From CAZNFR01 sp964572225 (GTDB lineage Bacteria > Bacteroidota > Bacteroidia > Bacteroidales > GCA-2748055), in NCBI GenBank assembly GCA_964572225.1, contig CAZNFR010000037.1, positions 1 through 31,981 of the forward strand: DNA of 31,981 bases, given 5' to 3'. How positions within the stretch are numbered: position 1 is the first letter of the stretch; the number at the start of each line of letters is the position of its first letter. Shown one piece after another: positions 21,922 to 31,356 of this stretch. Both the position numbers and the translations under genes were made by a program. The notes under the pieces are model-generated. The model searched no databases, was not told where the DNA came from, and saw only the letters and a program-made list of their open reading frames with translations.

Positions 21922-23925
21922 ATGAAAAACATATTCATGATTTCACATTGGGGGTTGCTTTTCCTTTGCATATCTTTCCATAGCCATTCCCAGTTTCCAC
22001 CCTCCGTGATTTGGGAAGAATCATTCCCTGGCGTTTACCAAACAGGTAATTATACTGCAAACGATATAAAGCAATCTCCTTTGGGAGGTTTTGTGATAAC
22101 AGGCCGACGTAATATGGATTCCCAATTTGGGGGTTACGGTGAGGTTATGGTAATACGTGTGGATGAGGAAGGAAAGGAAATCAGTATGAATCAGACATTT
22201 ACTGGTACCTCAGGGGAATTTCCCTGGGATCAGGAAGCCAATGATATGATTATCACTCCCATGCCGGTTATCTCCTATCTTGTTGTTGGTTACAGGGACA
22301 AAACACCCTATGGATGGGAAACTCCACCGGGACTCCTACTTATGCAGATATGGGGAAATGGCAATGTCCTTTTTGATTCCCTCTATTTCAATAATACCGA
22401 ACATCATATCATTGGGAGGTGTATACAACCTGCCATAAATGGGGGGTATATGATTGCTTGTTCTTTCAGGGAAGATGGAGAAGGAACCGAAAAAACCCTG
22501 CTTACCCGGCTGGTCCAAAACGAGGATGGGGATTTTGTACCTGTGGACTACGCCCGGTACATAGTGGTCCCTGTAGGCGAAAGCGGATATGCCTCCTGGA
22601 TTCGACCCTGTCGGGACGGATACTACATGGGAGGAACGGCATTAAAGGATAACAATTCCCTGTTTGATCTCTTTATCCAGAAGCTGGACGAACACCGAAA
22701 CCTGATCTGGACCCGCTATTACGGTTTTGATAAATCCGATGAATTTGCGGATGCCATACTCGCAGATAACCACCTCTTTATTACAGGATCAGCTAACGTT
22801 GAAGATCCCATATCGAAATACCGCAAAGACCAGATATATGTGGTTAAAGTCACCCTGGAGGGTGATATTGTATGGGAAAAAACCTACGGTGTCAGTAATC
22901 GCTGTTACGCCAATAAAATAATGATGACAGGGGAAGGCAACCTGCTGGTGGCTGGCACTGCCTACGACCAGAGCATGCATACCCAGATGATCCTTTTAAA
23001 GATCAATGCTGAAAACGGAGAATCTCTGGGTTCACATTCTTACGGAAGTCAGTTTGAAAATGCCGGGATACGAGATGCCATCCGTACCGATGATTTCGGA
23101 TACCTTGTGGCCGGGCGCGGATCGTATACCGGATTGCAGGATCCCAGGGTGTATTTAACGAAGCTGGATCACGGCGATGGGAGTGAATACTTTGAGATTC
23201 CCAGTTGGGGACTGGGCATTCCTATCACCCCGGGCAGTCCGGCAGAGGATATCATCCATTATACTACAGAAGCTGATTCTATCTACGGAGTTAATGTACT
23301 GATAGACTCTCTGATTCATCCTTCGGTAGGTGATCTTGAGGTAAGGCTTTCTCATGGAGGAGCAACCGTAATCCTGGCCGACCGACCTGTTCACTCGGGG
23401 GAAGCTTTTATCCGGACGGGTTTTGGTGACAGCCAGTACAGGCTGCTTGACTGGGATTTTGCTCCTTATTCTGACTGGTATAAGCCGGAGGAGAGACTAT
23501 CCGTATTCCGGATGCATAAACCTGCCGGGGAATGGACCCTGTCGATCACCGATTTCGGATCGGCCGCACGCAAATCTACCACCGGATTTCTGGAAGGCTG
23601 GAGCCTTAATCTGCTCACCGGAAAAAGTACAGGGACATGGGTGAATTCGGCGGAAGCGCTTGAAGGATTCGGAATAAAGAGGGTCAGCCCTAATCCCATT
23701 AAGGAAGAAGCAAGAATTCTCTTTAGTCTGAAAGAACCTGGTGAAGCGAGCTTACATATCTATAACATGAATGGCCAGAGAGTAGATGCCATAAGCATGA
23801 CGAATTTGAACCAGGGCAACCACGAATGGAAGTGGAAGCCCGGGTCCCTCGCACCCGGAGCTTATTTTCTTCAGCTGGAAACCCGACGAGGAGTCAGCAT
23901 CCGGAAAGTGGTAGTTCAACAATAA
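21922..23925 (+). CDS. Secreted P-domain protein with T9SS sorting domain
   Basis: From the ATG at 21922 the product has 667 residues; the frame extends 38 codons upstream to a TTG but without a signal. The signal peptide is MKNIFMISHWGLLFLCISFHSHSQ. Residues about 30-420 have repeats of about 50-60 residues with the form GGFVITGRR / GGYMIACSF / GYYMGGTALKD / NHLFITGSAN / GNLLVAGTA / FGYLVAGRGS, which suggests a beta-propeller. Residues about 435-570 form a proprotein-convertase P-domain (SIYGVNVLIDSLIHPSVGDLEVRLSHGG, then AGEWTLSITDFG). The C-terminal 80 residues are a type A sorting domain (IKRVSPNPIKEEARILFSL). P-domains usually accompany a subtilisin-type protease, but no protease catalytic motif is seen. 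It is likely extracellular, with a binding role. Confidence 0.85.
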   Translation: MKNIFMISHWGLLFLCISFHSHSQFPPSVIWEESFPGVYQTGNYTANDIKQSPLGGFVITGRRNMDSQFGGYGEVMVIRVDEEGKEISMNQTFTGTSGEFPWDQEANDMIITPMPVISYLVVGYRDKTPYGWETPPGLLLMQIWGNGNVLFDSLYFNNTEHHIIGRCIQPAINGGYMIACSFREDGEGTEKTLLTRLVQNEDGDFVPVDYARYIVVPVGESGYASWIRPCRDGYYMGGTALKDNNSLFDLFIQKLDEHRNLIWTRYYGFDKSDEFADAILADNHLFITGSANVEDPISKYRKDQIYVVKVTLEGDIVWEKTYGVSNRCYANKIMMTGEGNLLVAGTAYDQSMHTQMILLKINAENGESLGSHSYGSQFENAGIRDAIRTDDFGYLVAGRGSYTGLQDPRVYLTKLDHGDGSEYFEIPSWGLGIPITPGSPAEDIIHYTTEADSIYGVNVLIDSLIHPSVGDLEVRLSHGGATVILADRPVHSGEAFIRTGFGDSQYRLLDWDFAPYSDWYKPEERLSVFRMHKPAGEWTLSITDFGSAARKSTTGFLEGWSLNLLTGKSTGTWVNSAEALEGFGIKRVSPNPIKEEARILFSLKEPGEASLHIYNMNGQRVDAISMTNLNQGNHEWKWKPGSLAPGAYFLQLETRRGVSIRKVVVQQ

Positions 23926-24105
23926 CCATCCATATTAACCGGTTCATAGGCTTCCATAAATATCAACCCCAAAAAAACGGAATCAGTTAAAAACGGAAAC
24001 CAAGAAAGATATTGGGGTAGACAAAAGCAGGCTCCTCCTCTTTTATCTCCATAAAACTCGTGGGCTCGTTCCCTGCAAAAAAGACAATCATTTGAAAAAG
24101 ACCTG

Positions 24106-25443
24106 TTAGACTTTGGGTTCCCATCCGGGTTCGTACTCACGACCCCAGAGTTTCATGGCATCCTTGCTGAGCATCTTTCCGTTTTTGGGATCAATATCAA
24201 ATCCGCTGTTTATCCGGTAGGCAACATTGCTGTAATGCACCATGGTCATACTTATCGCCGCATCGGCAATGGGTGCTTTCAGGCTTTCCTTGCCCCTTAT
24301 GGTGTTGAAGAAATTTTCCACATGAAGGGTGGAGGTGTCTCCTCCCCCGCCAAGTGCCGTTCCGGCTTCCTGACTGGCAGACTCGTTATCTTTGATCAGC
24401 TCTCCCTTGCGATCGTAAATCATGTATCTGCCGCGGTCCACAAACACACTTCCTTCGCTTCCGTAAATGATGGTACCCCGGCCACCACGGTAGGTGTCGT
24501 AACCGTTCCTGCTAATTCCTGACCATTTGATGGATTTGTTTCCTTCAAATTTGAAGGTAGCCTCCATGGTGTCGTACATCTCCCATCCGTCGTCCAGGAA
24601 CTGACCTTTTGCGGCATCCACATCCACCCTGTTCGGGAAGTTCACCTGAAGGGCCCAGCGCGCAATGTCCATCTCATGTGTTCCGTTGTTGCCCGACTCG
24701 GCCGTACCGTAATCCCAGCCATACCAATGCCAGTTATAATCCCAGGTCTCTTCGGTATAATCCCGCCTGGGGGCCGGACCCTGGAACAATTCCCAATCCA
24801 GTCCGCCCGGAACCGCAGCCGGTTTCTGCACCGGCACCCTTCCACGGGTATTGGTATAAAATGCGATGGCTTTGTAAGGAACCCCGATCTCTCCGTTGTG
24901 AATGGCATCGATCACCTCAATGGTATGCTGGCTGGAACGCTGCTGATTACCCATCTGCACCACCTTGTTGTATTTCTTTTGTGCCTCAACGAGAAGCTCA
25001 TTCTCGAACATATTATGACTGCAGGGCTTTTCCACGTAAACATGCTTACCTGCCTTGATCGCCATTATGGAACCCGGTGCATGCCAATGATCCGGAGTGG
25101 CATTGATAACAGCGTCCACTTTTTTGTCGTCGAAAACCTTCCTGAGATCATTCTCAAGGGCAGGTTTGTAATCGATCTTATCGCTGAACAAAGCAGCCGC
25201 TTTTTCCCGCTGTGATGGCATTACATCGCAAAGGTAGGACAGCTCGACGTTATTGCCCGGTTTGCTGATGGCTTCAGGAAAAGCTCCCAACCTTCTACCC
25301 AATCCGATAATGGCAACATGGATGCGGTCGTTGGCGCCCATAACGCGTTTGTAACTCTTTGCTGAAAGGCTCATTCCCCCCGCCAAAAGTCCGGCAACAG
25401 TAGCCCCTGTTTGTTTAATAAATGTTCTTCTGTTGGTTTGCAT
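24106..25443 (-). CDS. Tat-exported Gfo/Idh/MocA-family oxidoreductase
   Basis: A 445-residue NAD(P)-dependent sugar or inositol oxidoreductase-family protein. A twin-arginine signal (NRRTFIKQTGATVAGLLAGG) begins at residue 4, so export is likely. The Rossmann fold starts with VAIIGLGRRLG (about 43-53), and the family marker EKPCSHN is at 138-144, containing the conserved EKP. INATPDHWHAP (about 113-123) is typical of the subgroup found with Tat signals in Bacteroidota and Planctomycetes. The C-terminal domain contains GNNGTHEMDIARWAL, with a His and Asp in the usual substrate pocket, and ends in HYSNVAYRINSG. Members of this subgroup include exported enzymes acting on glycosides by NAD-dependent redox chemistry; the substrate cannot be told. 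It follows the GH9 gene by 124 bp, with its own candidate promoter. Confidence 0.9.
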   Translation of the reverse strand: MQTNRRTFIKQTGATVAGLLAGGMSLSAKSYKRVMGANDRIHVAIIGLGRRLGAFPEAISKPGNNVELSYLCDVMPSQREKAAALFSDKIDYKPALENDLRKVFDDKKVDAVINATPDHWHAPGSIMAIKAGKHVYVEKPCSHNMFENELLVEAQKKYNKVVQMGNQQRSSQHTIEVIDAIHNGEIGVPYKAIAFYTNTRGRVPVQKPAAVPGGLDWELFQGPAPRRDYTEETWDYNWHWYGWDYGTAESGNNGTHEMDIARWALQVNFPNRVDVDAAKGQFLDDGWEMYDTMEATFKFEGNKSIKWSGISRNGYDTYRGGRGTIIYGSEGSVFVDRGRYMIYDRKGELIKDNESASQEAGTALGGGGDTSTLHVENFFNTIRGKESLKAPIADAAISMTMVHYSNVAYRINSGFDIDPKNGKMLSKDAMKLWGREYEPGWEPKV

Positions 25444-25524
25444 ATCTATTGGTTTATTATTTTGATATTTTTATTCCATCGTTTCTAAACGTGGGTATTA
25501 AGGAATCCAGAAAAGATTCTTTCC

Positions 25525-25532
25525 CAAAAATA
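25525..25532 (-). promoter_or_regulatory. Candidate -7 element before the Gfo/Idh/MocA gene
   Basis: TATTTTTG on the minus strand matches TAnnTTTG exactly and would start transcription near 25518, giving a 75-nt leader. No good -33 element is visible, and the region is AT-rich, so it may be fortuitous; readthrough from the GH9 gene is the alternative. Confidence 0.35.
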
Positions 25533-25567
25533 ACAAAATAATGTTTTTAACCCAGTGCAATAGGAAT

Positions 25568-28500
25568 CTATTCCTGTATAAGTAGCTTCTTACGATATAG
25601 TTTGTCGTTGTTCCGGATCTCCAAAATATACAATCCTTCCATAAGACCTGAGGGAGTGATCTCCACGCCGCCGTTTACAGTCTGGATTTGATTTTCGTAC
25701 ACGATACGTCCAAGTTTATCGGTAAGCATAAGTCTGCAGGTTCCGGGTTCCATCCCTTCGATCCTGAAGGCATTGTTCTCAGTACTCACCGGATTGGGAT
25801 AGATCAGGATTCCATCGCTCTTCTGATCCTCCAGTCCGACGTTCCCAAGCACAGTAATCTCAGCACTGGCCTCAAACCCGCCTTCCACCGTGGTAGCGGT
25901 AATGGTGGTTACTCCTTCCTCTATGCCGGTAACCAGACCGTTTCCGTCTACATCGGCAATCCCGGGATCCCCGCTGCTCCAGTTCACCTCTTTGTTGGTA
26001 GCTTTTGTCGGTTCAACGGTGGCCTGTAGCTGAAGGGTCTTGTTGATCTTCAGGCTCCCGGTACTCCGGTTAAGCCTCACCCCTGTCACCAGGATCTGGG
26101 GTACCGTGACCAGGGCCGTATCCTTAAATCCACCACTGGTTGTAGTTACAACCATTCTGGCTTCTCCCTCAGCCATTCCTTCCACCCTTCCCGAAGCATC
26201 CACCACCGCAATGGAAGGATCCAGAGAAGTCCAGCTTCTGGATTTGTCGGTAGCCGACGAAGGGGAAACCACAGAACCAAGCTGACCCGTCAGTGTCTGA
26301 TCCAGGGTAAGCGCCTCCGGCACTAACTCTATCCCGGTAACGGCTACATCCTCGGTGCTGGCCGTAAAATAAATATCATCAATGAAAAAAGTCCCACTCG
26401 CATCGGGAGCCCCTGCCATCCCAACCAGTATAAGGGAAAGTGAAGATAGATCAATGGGCGATGAGGCAGTGATCTCGTCCAGGTCAATTTTGTAGTGCTG
26501 GTAGGTTTCCGACCGGGCAAGATGGTAAGCATTGGTGGAGGCTTCGCTGGCATCATCCAGGCGGATATATGCGTTTGCGGGCGATTGTGGACCTTTCACG
26601 GCAAGCACCAGATATTTGAAACGGGATATATCCAGAGGGGTATCATATCCAAACCCCATTCCCGACCACCAGTTTACCATGGCATAATCGAACTGCATAT
26701 GCTTCTGTCCTTCATAGCCTCCGCTCTCAAGCTCGGTCCTCACCGCATTATCCTCCCACAGATTATCGTAATTCTGCTCATTATCGCGGTAAACGGCAAG
26801 CTGGTCCGGCAGAGCCTCTACCGTCACATCACAGGTAGCCGTAAAATCTCCGTCGTCGGTGGTTACGGTAATCACCGCCTCACCCGGGGAAATCCCGGTC
26901 ACCAGACCCGTTGAATCCACCACCGCGGTCCCTTCAGCATTACTCTTCCAGCTTACTTTCTTATTCAGGGCATTCGCGGGCGTTATCTCAGCAACCAGGG
27001 TCTCGCTGTCCCCCTCCAGAATATTCAAGGCTGAAGGGACCATCGTTACCCCTTCCACCGCGACTGTGATTACGGTCACTTCCATTTGATCAAAAAATCC
27101 ACCGTCCATGGTCGTTACCGTGATGACGGCCGTTCCCTCCGAAACACCGGAGATAACCCCGTTAAAATCCACCTTCACGATGTCTTCGTCCGACGACTCC
27201 CAGGTTACAAAATCGTTGGTGGCATTGGGCGGTGATACTGTATATTCGACCCGGAGTTCTTCCGAACCTTCCAGGCTAAGAGTGGTATCGTTCAGATCCA
27301 CCGCGGTCACAGGAACCTCTGCTGACTGTGCATCACCCAGGGCATGCAGGTAGGAATAGAGCGCCTGCTTGCCCCTCATGGTCTGTACGGGGGTGAACTC
27401 CGAATGGGCATAAATATAGCGCACATCATACCAGGTCTCCGAACGGGGCCATTCGCTCACGTCGGGGTATCCCTGCTCGGCCAGCCAGATGGGATTGCTC
27501 ATCACCCGGTGTCCGCCCCAGCTCCCCAGGTTCATATAGGGAGTATGTCCGGGATGGGTACCCGGATATCCGTCGTCGTAACCGGATGAATAGGTATGGG
27601 TAATACTTCTTTTGTCAGCCAGGGGCGTGGTCTGGGTGGTCATCTGTATCAGGTTGGAGGAATTTCTACCCAGACTCCAGTCGGCCTCCAAAATAAGTGC
27701 ATCCAGCAAAAAGGCCTTATCGGCAGGATCGGTTGCCGCAAAGTGACCCAGGATGGTTCGCTGCACCTGCTGCTCGGTATGGAAATGAGCATAATCGGGA
27801 TCTGCCGCCCGCCGGGAAGGACGGGTAAGGGTCTGATTCGCCTCCATCACTTTGGCCTGATAAACGGCCGCAGCCGCCATGTTGTCCCTTAGCTCTGGGT
27901 AGTTCACCGTTTGAGGGGTGGTAAGGTAGGCTGCATTGGCGTAAAGCTGATTCAAATTGTTATCCTCTATAAAGTTGGAGGTCGGACCGGTCACGGCCGA
28001 TTCACCCGCCATGATATCCTCCCAGTCGGTGTTGCCGGTTATGTTATAGAGAAAGGCTGCCGCCATCATTTTCAGGTCCTTTCCGCGGAAACCGCGGGTG
28101 AAATTGACATCCAGCTGTTGATCAGTCAGTGCCGAAGCGTAGTTATACGCAATGATGGCCGAATCACGGTACCTCTCCATCAGTTCCGTCTCTCCGGCAA
28201 TGCGGAAAGCCTCCGCCATCATGGCATTGTTGGCAGCATTGGCCCAGGCTGCCATGGGGGTATTGTCGGCCTGGTACATGATATTGTTGCCGGGGATGGT
28301 GATCCCATGACTGTAGCCTTTGCCATACCTCAGCCGCAACCAGAAATCAACCTCCTGCCGGGCTTCGTCGAGCACGTCCGGGATCCCGTTGCCGCTTTCG
28401 GCCATGCGGAGGGTATCTTCGTTGAGCTTTCCGTTGCTGAGGATATAGGGCAGCAATATATCATAGATATTAACCACATGCACCAGATGCCGGTCCCAGT

Positions 28501-29608
28501 CGGCCGCATCCGACCATCCGCCATAGGCATTGGGGTTTTCCGGACTCCCGGGTTTGATGTAATCATCGAAGGTACCCGGCTGATCCCATTTATCCCCGCT
28601 GAAACTGTTCCAGTCGGGATGATAGGGAGAGAAATCGGTCACGATCACCTTAAAGCCCGGGGGATCCACACCCGGAATGTAATAAGGGGTCCTGGGGGGC
28701 GGAGCCATCTCGGGATTTTGCTGACCTATCCTCATGTAGAAATATCCCAGGGTGGATACGGCGTAGGGTACTGAATAAATATCGCCGGCAATCTCGAAGG
28801 CTTCGCTGCATCCCACCCCTTCAATAGCAAGACGGTAGGTGCCGGGTGCATTGAAAACGGAGAAATCGGCCGTCCACACATCCGATGCGATCAAGAGGTG
28901 ACTCCCGGCTTCGGGGGCTTTGGAAGCGTGGAACTCCACATTTCCGACGAGATAGGATTTCTCAGTGTTAACATCATAGATATACACTTCATTGCCTTCG
29001 AAATCGGAATAATCACGGGCTCCCCCATCGCCCATCCACATATACAAATCGGCTGCTTTGATGCTGTTGTCGGTCGAGAAACCTACGATGTTCAGGTGAA
29101 TGGTTTCTGTGGGTGATGTGAATATGCTGTAGGTAAAGGTGTAGGAGGTTCGATCGGTGTTGGTTGCCGGATCGATCTCGACCGTGTAGGTTTTGCCTTC
29201 TTTAAGGGAAGCGGGCAGTTCGAGAAAGATGGAATGATCGAGGGTATAATCATAGTTCCAATCGTCGCTGGAAACATTCCAGTTAAACTGGGCCAGACCA
29301 TTCAGCTTTGATTTACGGAATGATTGAACCGGATGCACCCCTGAGGTTCCAAAATCGGGATCGTCCGGTGATTTGATCAACCAGTTTTCGGCCACGGCCG
29401 CAACCTGTGCATCGAGTTCATCCCCGTAGCGCGTAACAAAATTGTTTTCTTCATGGGAATCATTGCCTCCATCGTCCACAAACTCAACGATGCCATCCTT
29501 GAAAAATATCATCAGGTAATCTTTATCCACTACTTTAACGGTATCCAGTTTTGTTGCCTGAAGGGGAAGGATGTAAAACGAAAGTAAAATCAGAATCAGT
29601 TTCCTCAT
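25568..29608 (-). CDS. Secreted multidomain GH9 glycoside hydrolase with four Big2 domains and T9SS tail
   Basis: A 1346-residue GH9 (endoglucanase-type) enzyme. Signal peptide about 1-18. An N-terminal region of about 30-160 is followed by the CelD-like immunoglobulin domain (about 165-275). The catalytic (alpha/alpha)6 barrel is at about 280-760 with GGWSDAADWDRH (Asp367 and Asp370, the base pair of aspartates), NGIPDVLDEARQEVDFWL, and the acid Glu737 in YAHSEFTPVQTMRGK. All three catalytic residues are present. Then come two Big2 domains (about 765-845 and 850-930), a CBM-like jelly-roll (about 935-1085, ending FFIDDIYFTAS), two more Big2 domains (about 1087-1168 and 1171-1254) and a type A sorting domain (ILIYPNPVSTENN). 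The product should be surface-anchored or released and act on cellulose, beta-glucan or xyloglucan; specificity is unknown. The Big2 domains probably space the catalytic part from the surface. Confidence 0.93.
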   Translation of the reverse strand: MRKLILILLSFYILPLQATKLDTVKVVDKDYLMIFFKDGIVEFVDDGGNDSHEENNFVTRYGDELDAQVAAVAENWLIKSPDDPDFGTSGVHPVQSFRKSKLNGLAQFNWNVSSDDWNYDYTLDHSIFLELPASLKEGKTYTVEIDPATNTDRTSYTFTYSIFTSPTETIHLNIVGFSTDNSIKAADLYMWMGDGGARDYSDFEGNEVYIYDVNTEKSYLVGNVEFHASKAPEAGSHLLIASDVWTADFSVFNAPGTYRLAIEGVGCSEAFEIAGDIYSVPYAVSTLGYFYMRIGQQNPEMAPPPRTPYYIPGVDPPGFKVIVTDFSPYHPDWNSFSGDKWDQPGTFDDYIKPGSPENPNAYGGWSDAADWDRHLVHVVNIYDILLPYILSNGKLNEDTLRMAESGNGIPDVLDEARQEVDFWLRLRYGKGYSHGITIPGNNIMYQADNTPMAAWANAANNAMMAEAFRIAGETELMERYRDSAIIAYNYASALTDQQLDVNFTRGFRGKDLKMMAAAFLYNITGNTDWEDIMAGESAVTGPTSNFIEDNNLNQLYANAAYLTTPQTVNYPELRDNMAAAAVYQAKVMEANQTLTRPSRRAADPDYAHFHTEQQVQRTILGHFAATDPADKAFLLDALILEADWSLGRNSSNLIQMTTQTTPLADKRSITHTYSSGYDDGYPGTHPGHTPYMNLGSWGGHRVMSNPIWLAEQGYPDVSEWPRSETWYDVRYIYAHSEFTPVQTMRGKQALYSYLHALGDAQSAEVPVTAVDLNDTTLSLEGSEELRVEYTVSPPNATNDFVTWESSDEDIVKVDFNGVISGVSEGTAVITVTTMDGGFFDQMEVTVITVAVEGVTMVPSALNILEGDSETLVAEITPANALNKKVSWKSNAEGTAVVDSTGLVTGISPGEAVITVTTDDGDFTATCDVTVEALPDQLAVYRDNEQNYDNLWEDNAVRTELESGGYEGQKHMQFDYAMVNWWSGMGFGYDTPLDISRFKYLVLAVKGPQSPANAYIRLDDASEASTNAYHLARSETYQHYKIDLDEITASSPIDLSSLSLILVGMAGAPDASGTFFIDDIYFTASTEDVAVTGIELVPEALTLDQTLTGQLGSVVSPSSATDKSRSWTSLDPSIAVVDASGRVEGMAEGEARMVVTTTSGGFKDTALVTVPQILVTGVRLNRSTGSLKINKTLQLQATVEPTKATNKEVNWSSGDPGIADVDGNGLVTGIEEGVTTITATTVEGGFEASAEITVLGNVGLEDQKSDGILIYPNPVSTENNAFRIEGMEPGTCRLMLTDKLGRIVYENQIQTVNGGVEITPSGLMEGLYILEIRNNDKLYRKKLLIQE

Positions 29609-29812
29609 GGTAGTTAGTTTAATTGATAACGGTTAAGAAGGGAAAGATAGTAAATTGATAAGAAATCTGAGCCTGATAAACTCCTAATCTTTTACACTCA
29701 AATCTCTTTTTTTGTGATATAATCTCAGAAAAGGGTACCCAAGGGGAGATGGGAAAATCCAGAGACATTTTATCCTTGGTGAAAGTGGATCCATGTGGGG
29801 TTTCTCCGGTAA

Positions 29813-30157
29813 TTATTCTGGATCTGAGGAGGAAATTTCTTTTTTGATTGCTTCGTTAATATACTGATTCAATGAAATTCCCTTTAGCAAAGCCTTATGT
29901 GAAGCCTTTTTATGCAATTCGGGTGTCAACCGGATATTCAAATTACCTTTATAGGATTTATCTATCGGCTTGTTATTCCTTTTACAATCTTTAATATGCT
30001 CATCCACCATGTACCTGAATCCTTGCTCCAGGTCATCAACGGTTGAGCCTTCAAAGCTTATAAGGTCATTTACCCCTTCCACCTTTCCATAGAACACTCT
30101 GTCTTCGGCGGCAAAATGCACAGAGCCAATAAATCCCTTATATTGTAACGTATCCAT
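29813..30157 (-). CDS. hicB: HicB-family antitoxin
   Basis: A 114-residue antitoxin. Residues 1-70 form the degenerate RNase H-like fold (YKGFIGSVHFAAEDRVFYGKV, then GSTVDDLEQGFRYMVDEHI), which neutralises the toxin. Residues about 72-110 are a ribbon-helix-helix (LNIRLTPELHKKASHKALLKG, then SLNQYINEAIKKEI) that binds the operator. Its ATG overlaps the stop of the toxin gene by one base (TAATG), so the two are translationally coupled. Toxin first, antitoxin second is the usual hicAB order. Confidence 0.9.
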   Translation of the reverse strand: MDTLQYKGFIGSVHFAAEDRVFYGKVEGVNDLISFEGSTVDDLEQGFRYMVDEHIKDCKRNNKPIDKSYKGNLNIRLTPELHKKASHKALLKGISLNQYINEAIKKEISSSDPE

Positions 30158-30405
30158 TATAATATATTCTTTGTTTTCAGTTCCTGAATGATCAGATCAA
30201 TCTGGTATCTTTTTAGAACATTGTCCGGATGAGGTTTATGAATTTTTATATTATGCTTTAAATCCTCGTTAAAAAAAACCACTCTTGAACCTGAACCCTG
30301 AATTTCTTCATACCCCATAGTTCTCAGCAATCTGATTAAATCATTATAGGTAAAATCTGTTGGCCTTGACAAAAACTTTTTAACAAGCTTTTCCTTTCTT
30401 GTCAT
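30157..30405 (-). CDS. hicA: HicA-family toxin
   Basis: An 82-residue mRNA interferase toxin of the double-stranded-RNA-binding-like fold. The start MTRKEKLVKKFLSRP follows a strong promoter, and the strands YEEIQGSGSRVVFFN and IKIHKPHPDN match the family. In the best-studied HicA proteins a catalytic His sits in G-S-H after the first strand; here the loop reads G-S-G-S-R (residues 37-41), a variant known in one HicA subfamily. Other conserved positions, including HKPHP (56-60), are intact. The size is normal. It likely cleaves mRNA when HicB is lost. Confidence 0.88.
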   Translation of the reverse strand: MTRKEKLVKKFLSRPTDFTYNDLIRLLRTMGYEEIQGSGSRVVFFNEDLKHNIKIHKPHPDNVLKRYQIDLIIQELKTKNIL

Positions 30406-30420
30406 TGGGTCATTTTTGTT

Positions 30421-30456
30421 CTAACAAAATTAGTTAATGAAACGTAATTATGCAAC
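30421..30456 (-). promoter_or_regulatory. hicAB promoter with operator-like inverted repeat
   Basis: On the minus strand GTTG (30456-30453), a 20-bp spacer and TAATTTTG (30432-30425) match the Bacteroidota promoter with an exact -7 element. TAAC/GTTA half-sites (7-bp gap) overlap the -7 box, a plausible HicB operator. Transcription should start near 30418. Confidence 0.7.
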
Positions 30457-30480
30457 TATATTTTAGTGGCTTTTTTGAAT

Positions 30481-31356
30481 TTATTGTTCATCCTCCATAA
30501 ACCCAAACTCCTTTAAAAACTCATCCGTTCTTTCCATGATATCCTCATCGAAATAGGTAGCATAGGTTTCATTTTCGGGTCCGAGATAATGCTCACGTCC
30601 TTTCATCGGGATCAGCTCAAAATGGTTTCCCAGCCGGGTGGTGCTTTCCCTGAAATAATCCACAATCCAGAAATTGACCGTAGGATCATCGGTTCCGTGA
30701 AAGGCGATGGCCGGGGGGAGTCCTGATCTCAGGGTATGCTGGGGGGATATGGACCATATTTCCTCTCGTCTCTCGGCCATCAGCATATCGGCCCAGGCTT
30801 CCACGGTGTTTACATTGCTGGAATACAACAGGAAGGCTGCGGGCGTTGGATCCACATTCAGATTGTCGGTGGATTCATCCACACCAATGGCCATGGCAGT
30901 CGAAAGCGCCAGTTGTCCGCCGGCCGACTGTCCCGAGGCAAGGATCCTCTCCGGGTCCAGGTTGAACCCACCGGCATTTTCTTTCAGCCACCGCAGTGCC
31001 GAGCGGGCATCTTTCACGCATTCCACAGGGGTGATATCCGGATGGGGTACGTTTCCGTCGTGGGTAATAGACAGGCGATATTGAAAAGAAAAGGTAACAA
31101 AACCTTTACGGGCAAATCGTTCACAGGCACCGAAAAATTCAGAGGGATCTCCATAAGCCCATCCGCCTCCGTGGAAATAGGCGATGGCTGACTTCTTACC
31201 GGAGGGAGCAACCCCGGCATCATAAAAAATATGTACCCTGAGCTCCTGACCCATCACCTTTTTGTAGATCTTCTCTTCGTGAATTACAGGATCCTGCGAA
31301 AAAACGCGGACTGAAAGCAAACAGGCCAGCATAGGATAAAACAGGATGTTCTTCAT
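30481..31356 (-). CDS. Secreted alpha/beta-hydrolase (esterase of the HSL/carboxylesterase type)
   Basis: From the ATG at 31356 the product has 291 residues; the TTG at 31365 is not needed. The signal peptide ends VFSQDP. The alpha/beta-hydrolase fold shows the oxyanion motif HGGGW (62-66), the nucleophile elbow GQSAGG with Ser144, the acid Asp223 or Asp224 in HGTDDPTV, and His256 in REHY. It is close to carboxylesterases of the hormone-sensitive-lipase type and to xylan/acetyl esterases found near carbohydrate enzymes. The substrate is unknown; acetyl or feruloyl groups on polysaccharide are plausible from context. It is a single-gene unit divergent from hipB. Confidence 0.85.
   Translation of the reverse strand: MKNILFYPMLACLLSVRVFSQDPVIHEEKIYKKVMGQELRVHIFYDAGVAPSGKKSAIAYFHGGGWAYGDPSEFFGACERFARKGFVTFSFQYRLSITHDGNVPHPDITPVECVKDARSALRWLKENAGGFNLDPERILASGQSAGGQLALSTAMAIGVDESTDNLNVDPTPAAFLLYSSNVNTVEAWADMLMAERREEIWSISPQHTLRSGLPPAIAFHGTDDPTVNFWIVDYFRESTTRLGNHFELIPMKGREHYLGPENETYATYFDEDIMERTDEFLKEFGFMEDEQ

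Noticed and set aside
23965..24030. ACCCCAA/TTGGGGT inverted repeat after the P-domain gene as a terminator
   Set aside because: The loop is about 40 nt and there is no T-run on either side.
27911..28774. 287-codon plus-strand frame opposite the GH9 gene
   Set aside because: It is a mirror of the GH9 catalytic domain, with Gly/His-rich composition caused by codon complement.
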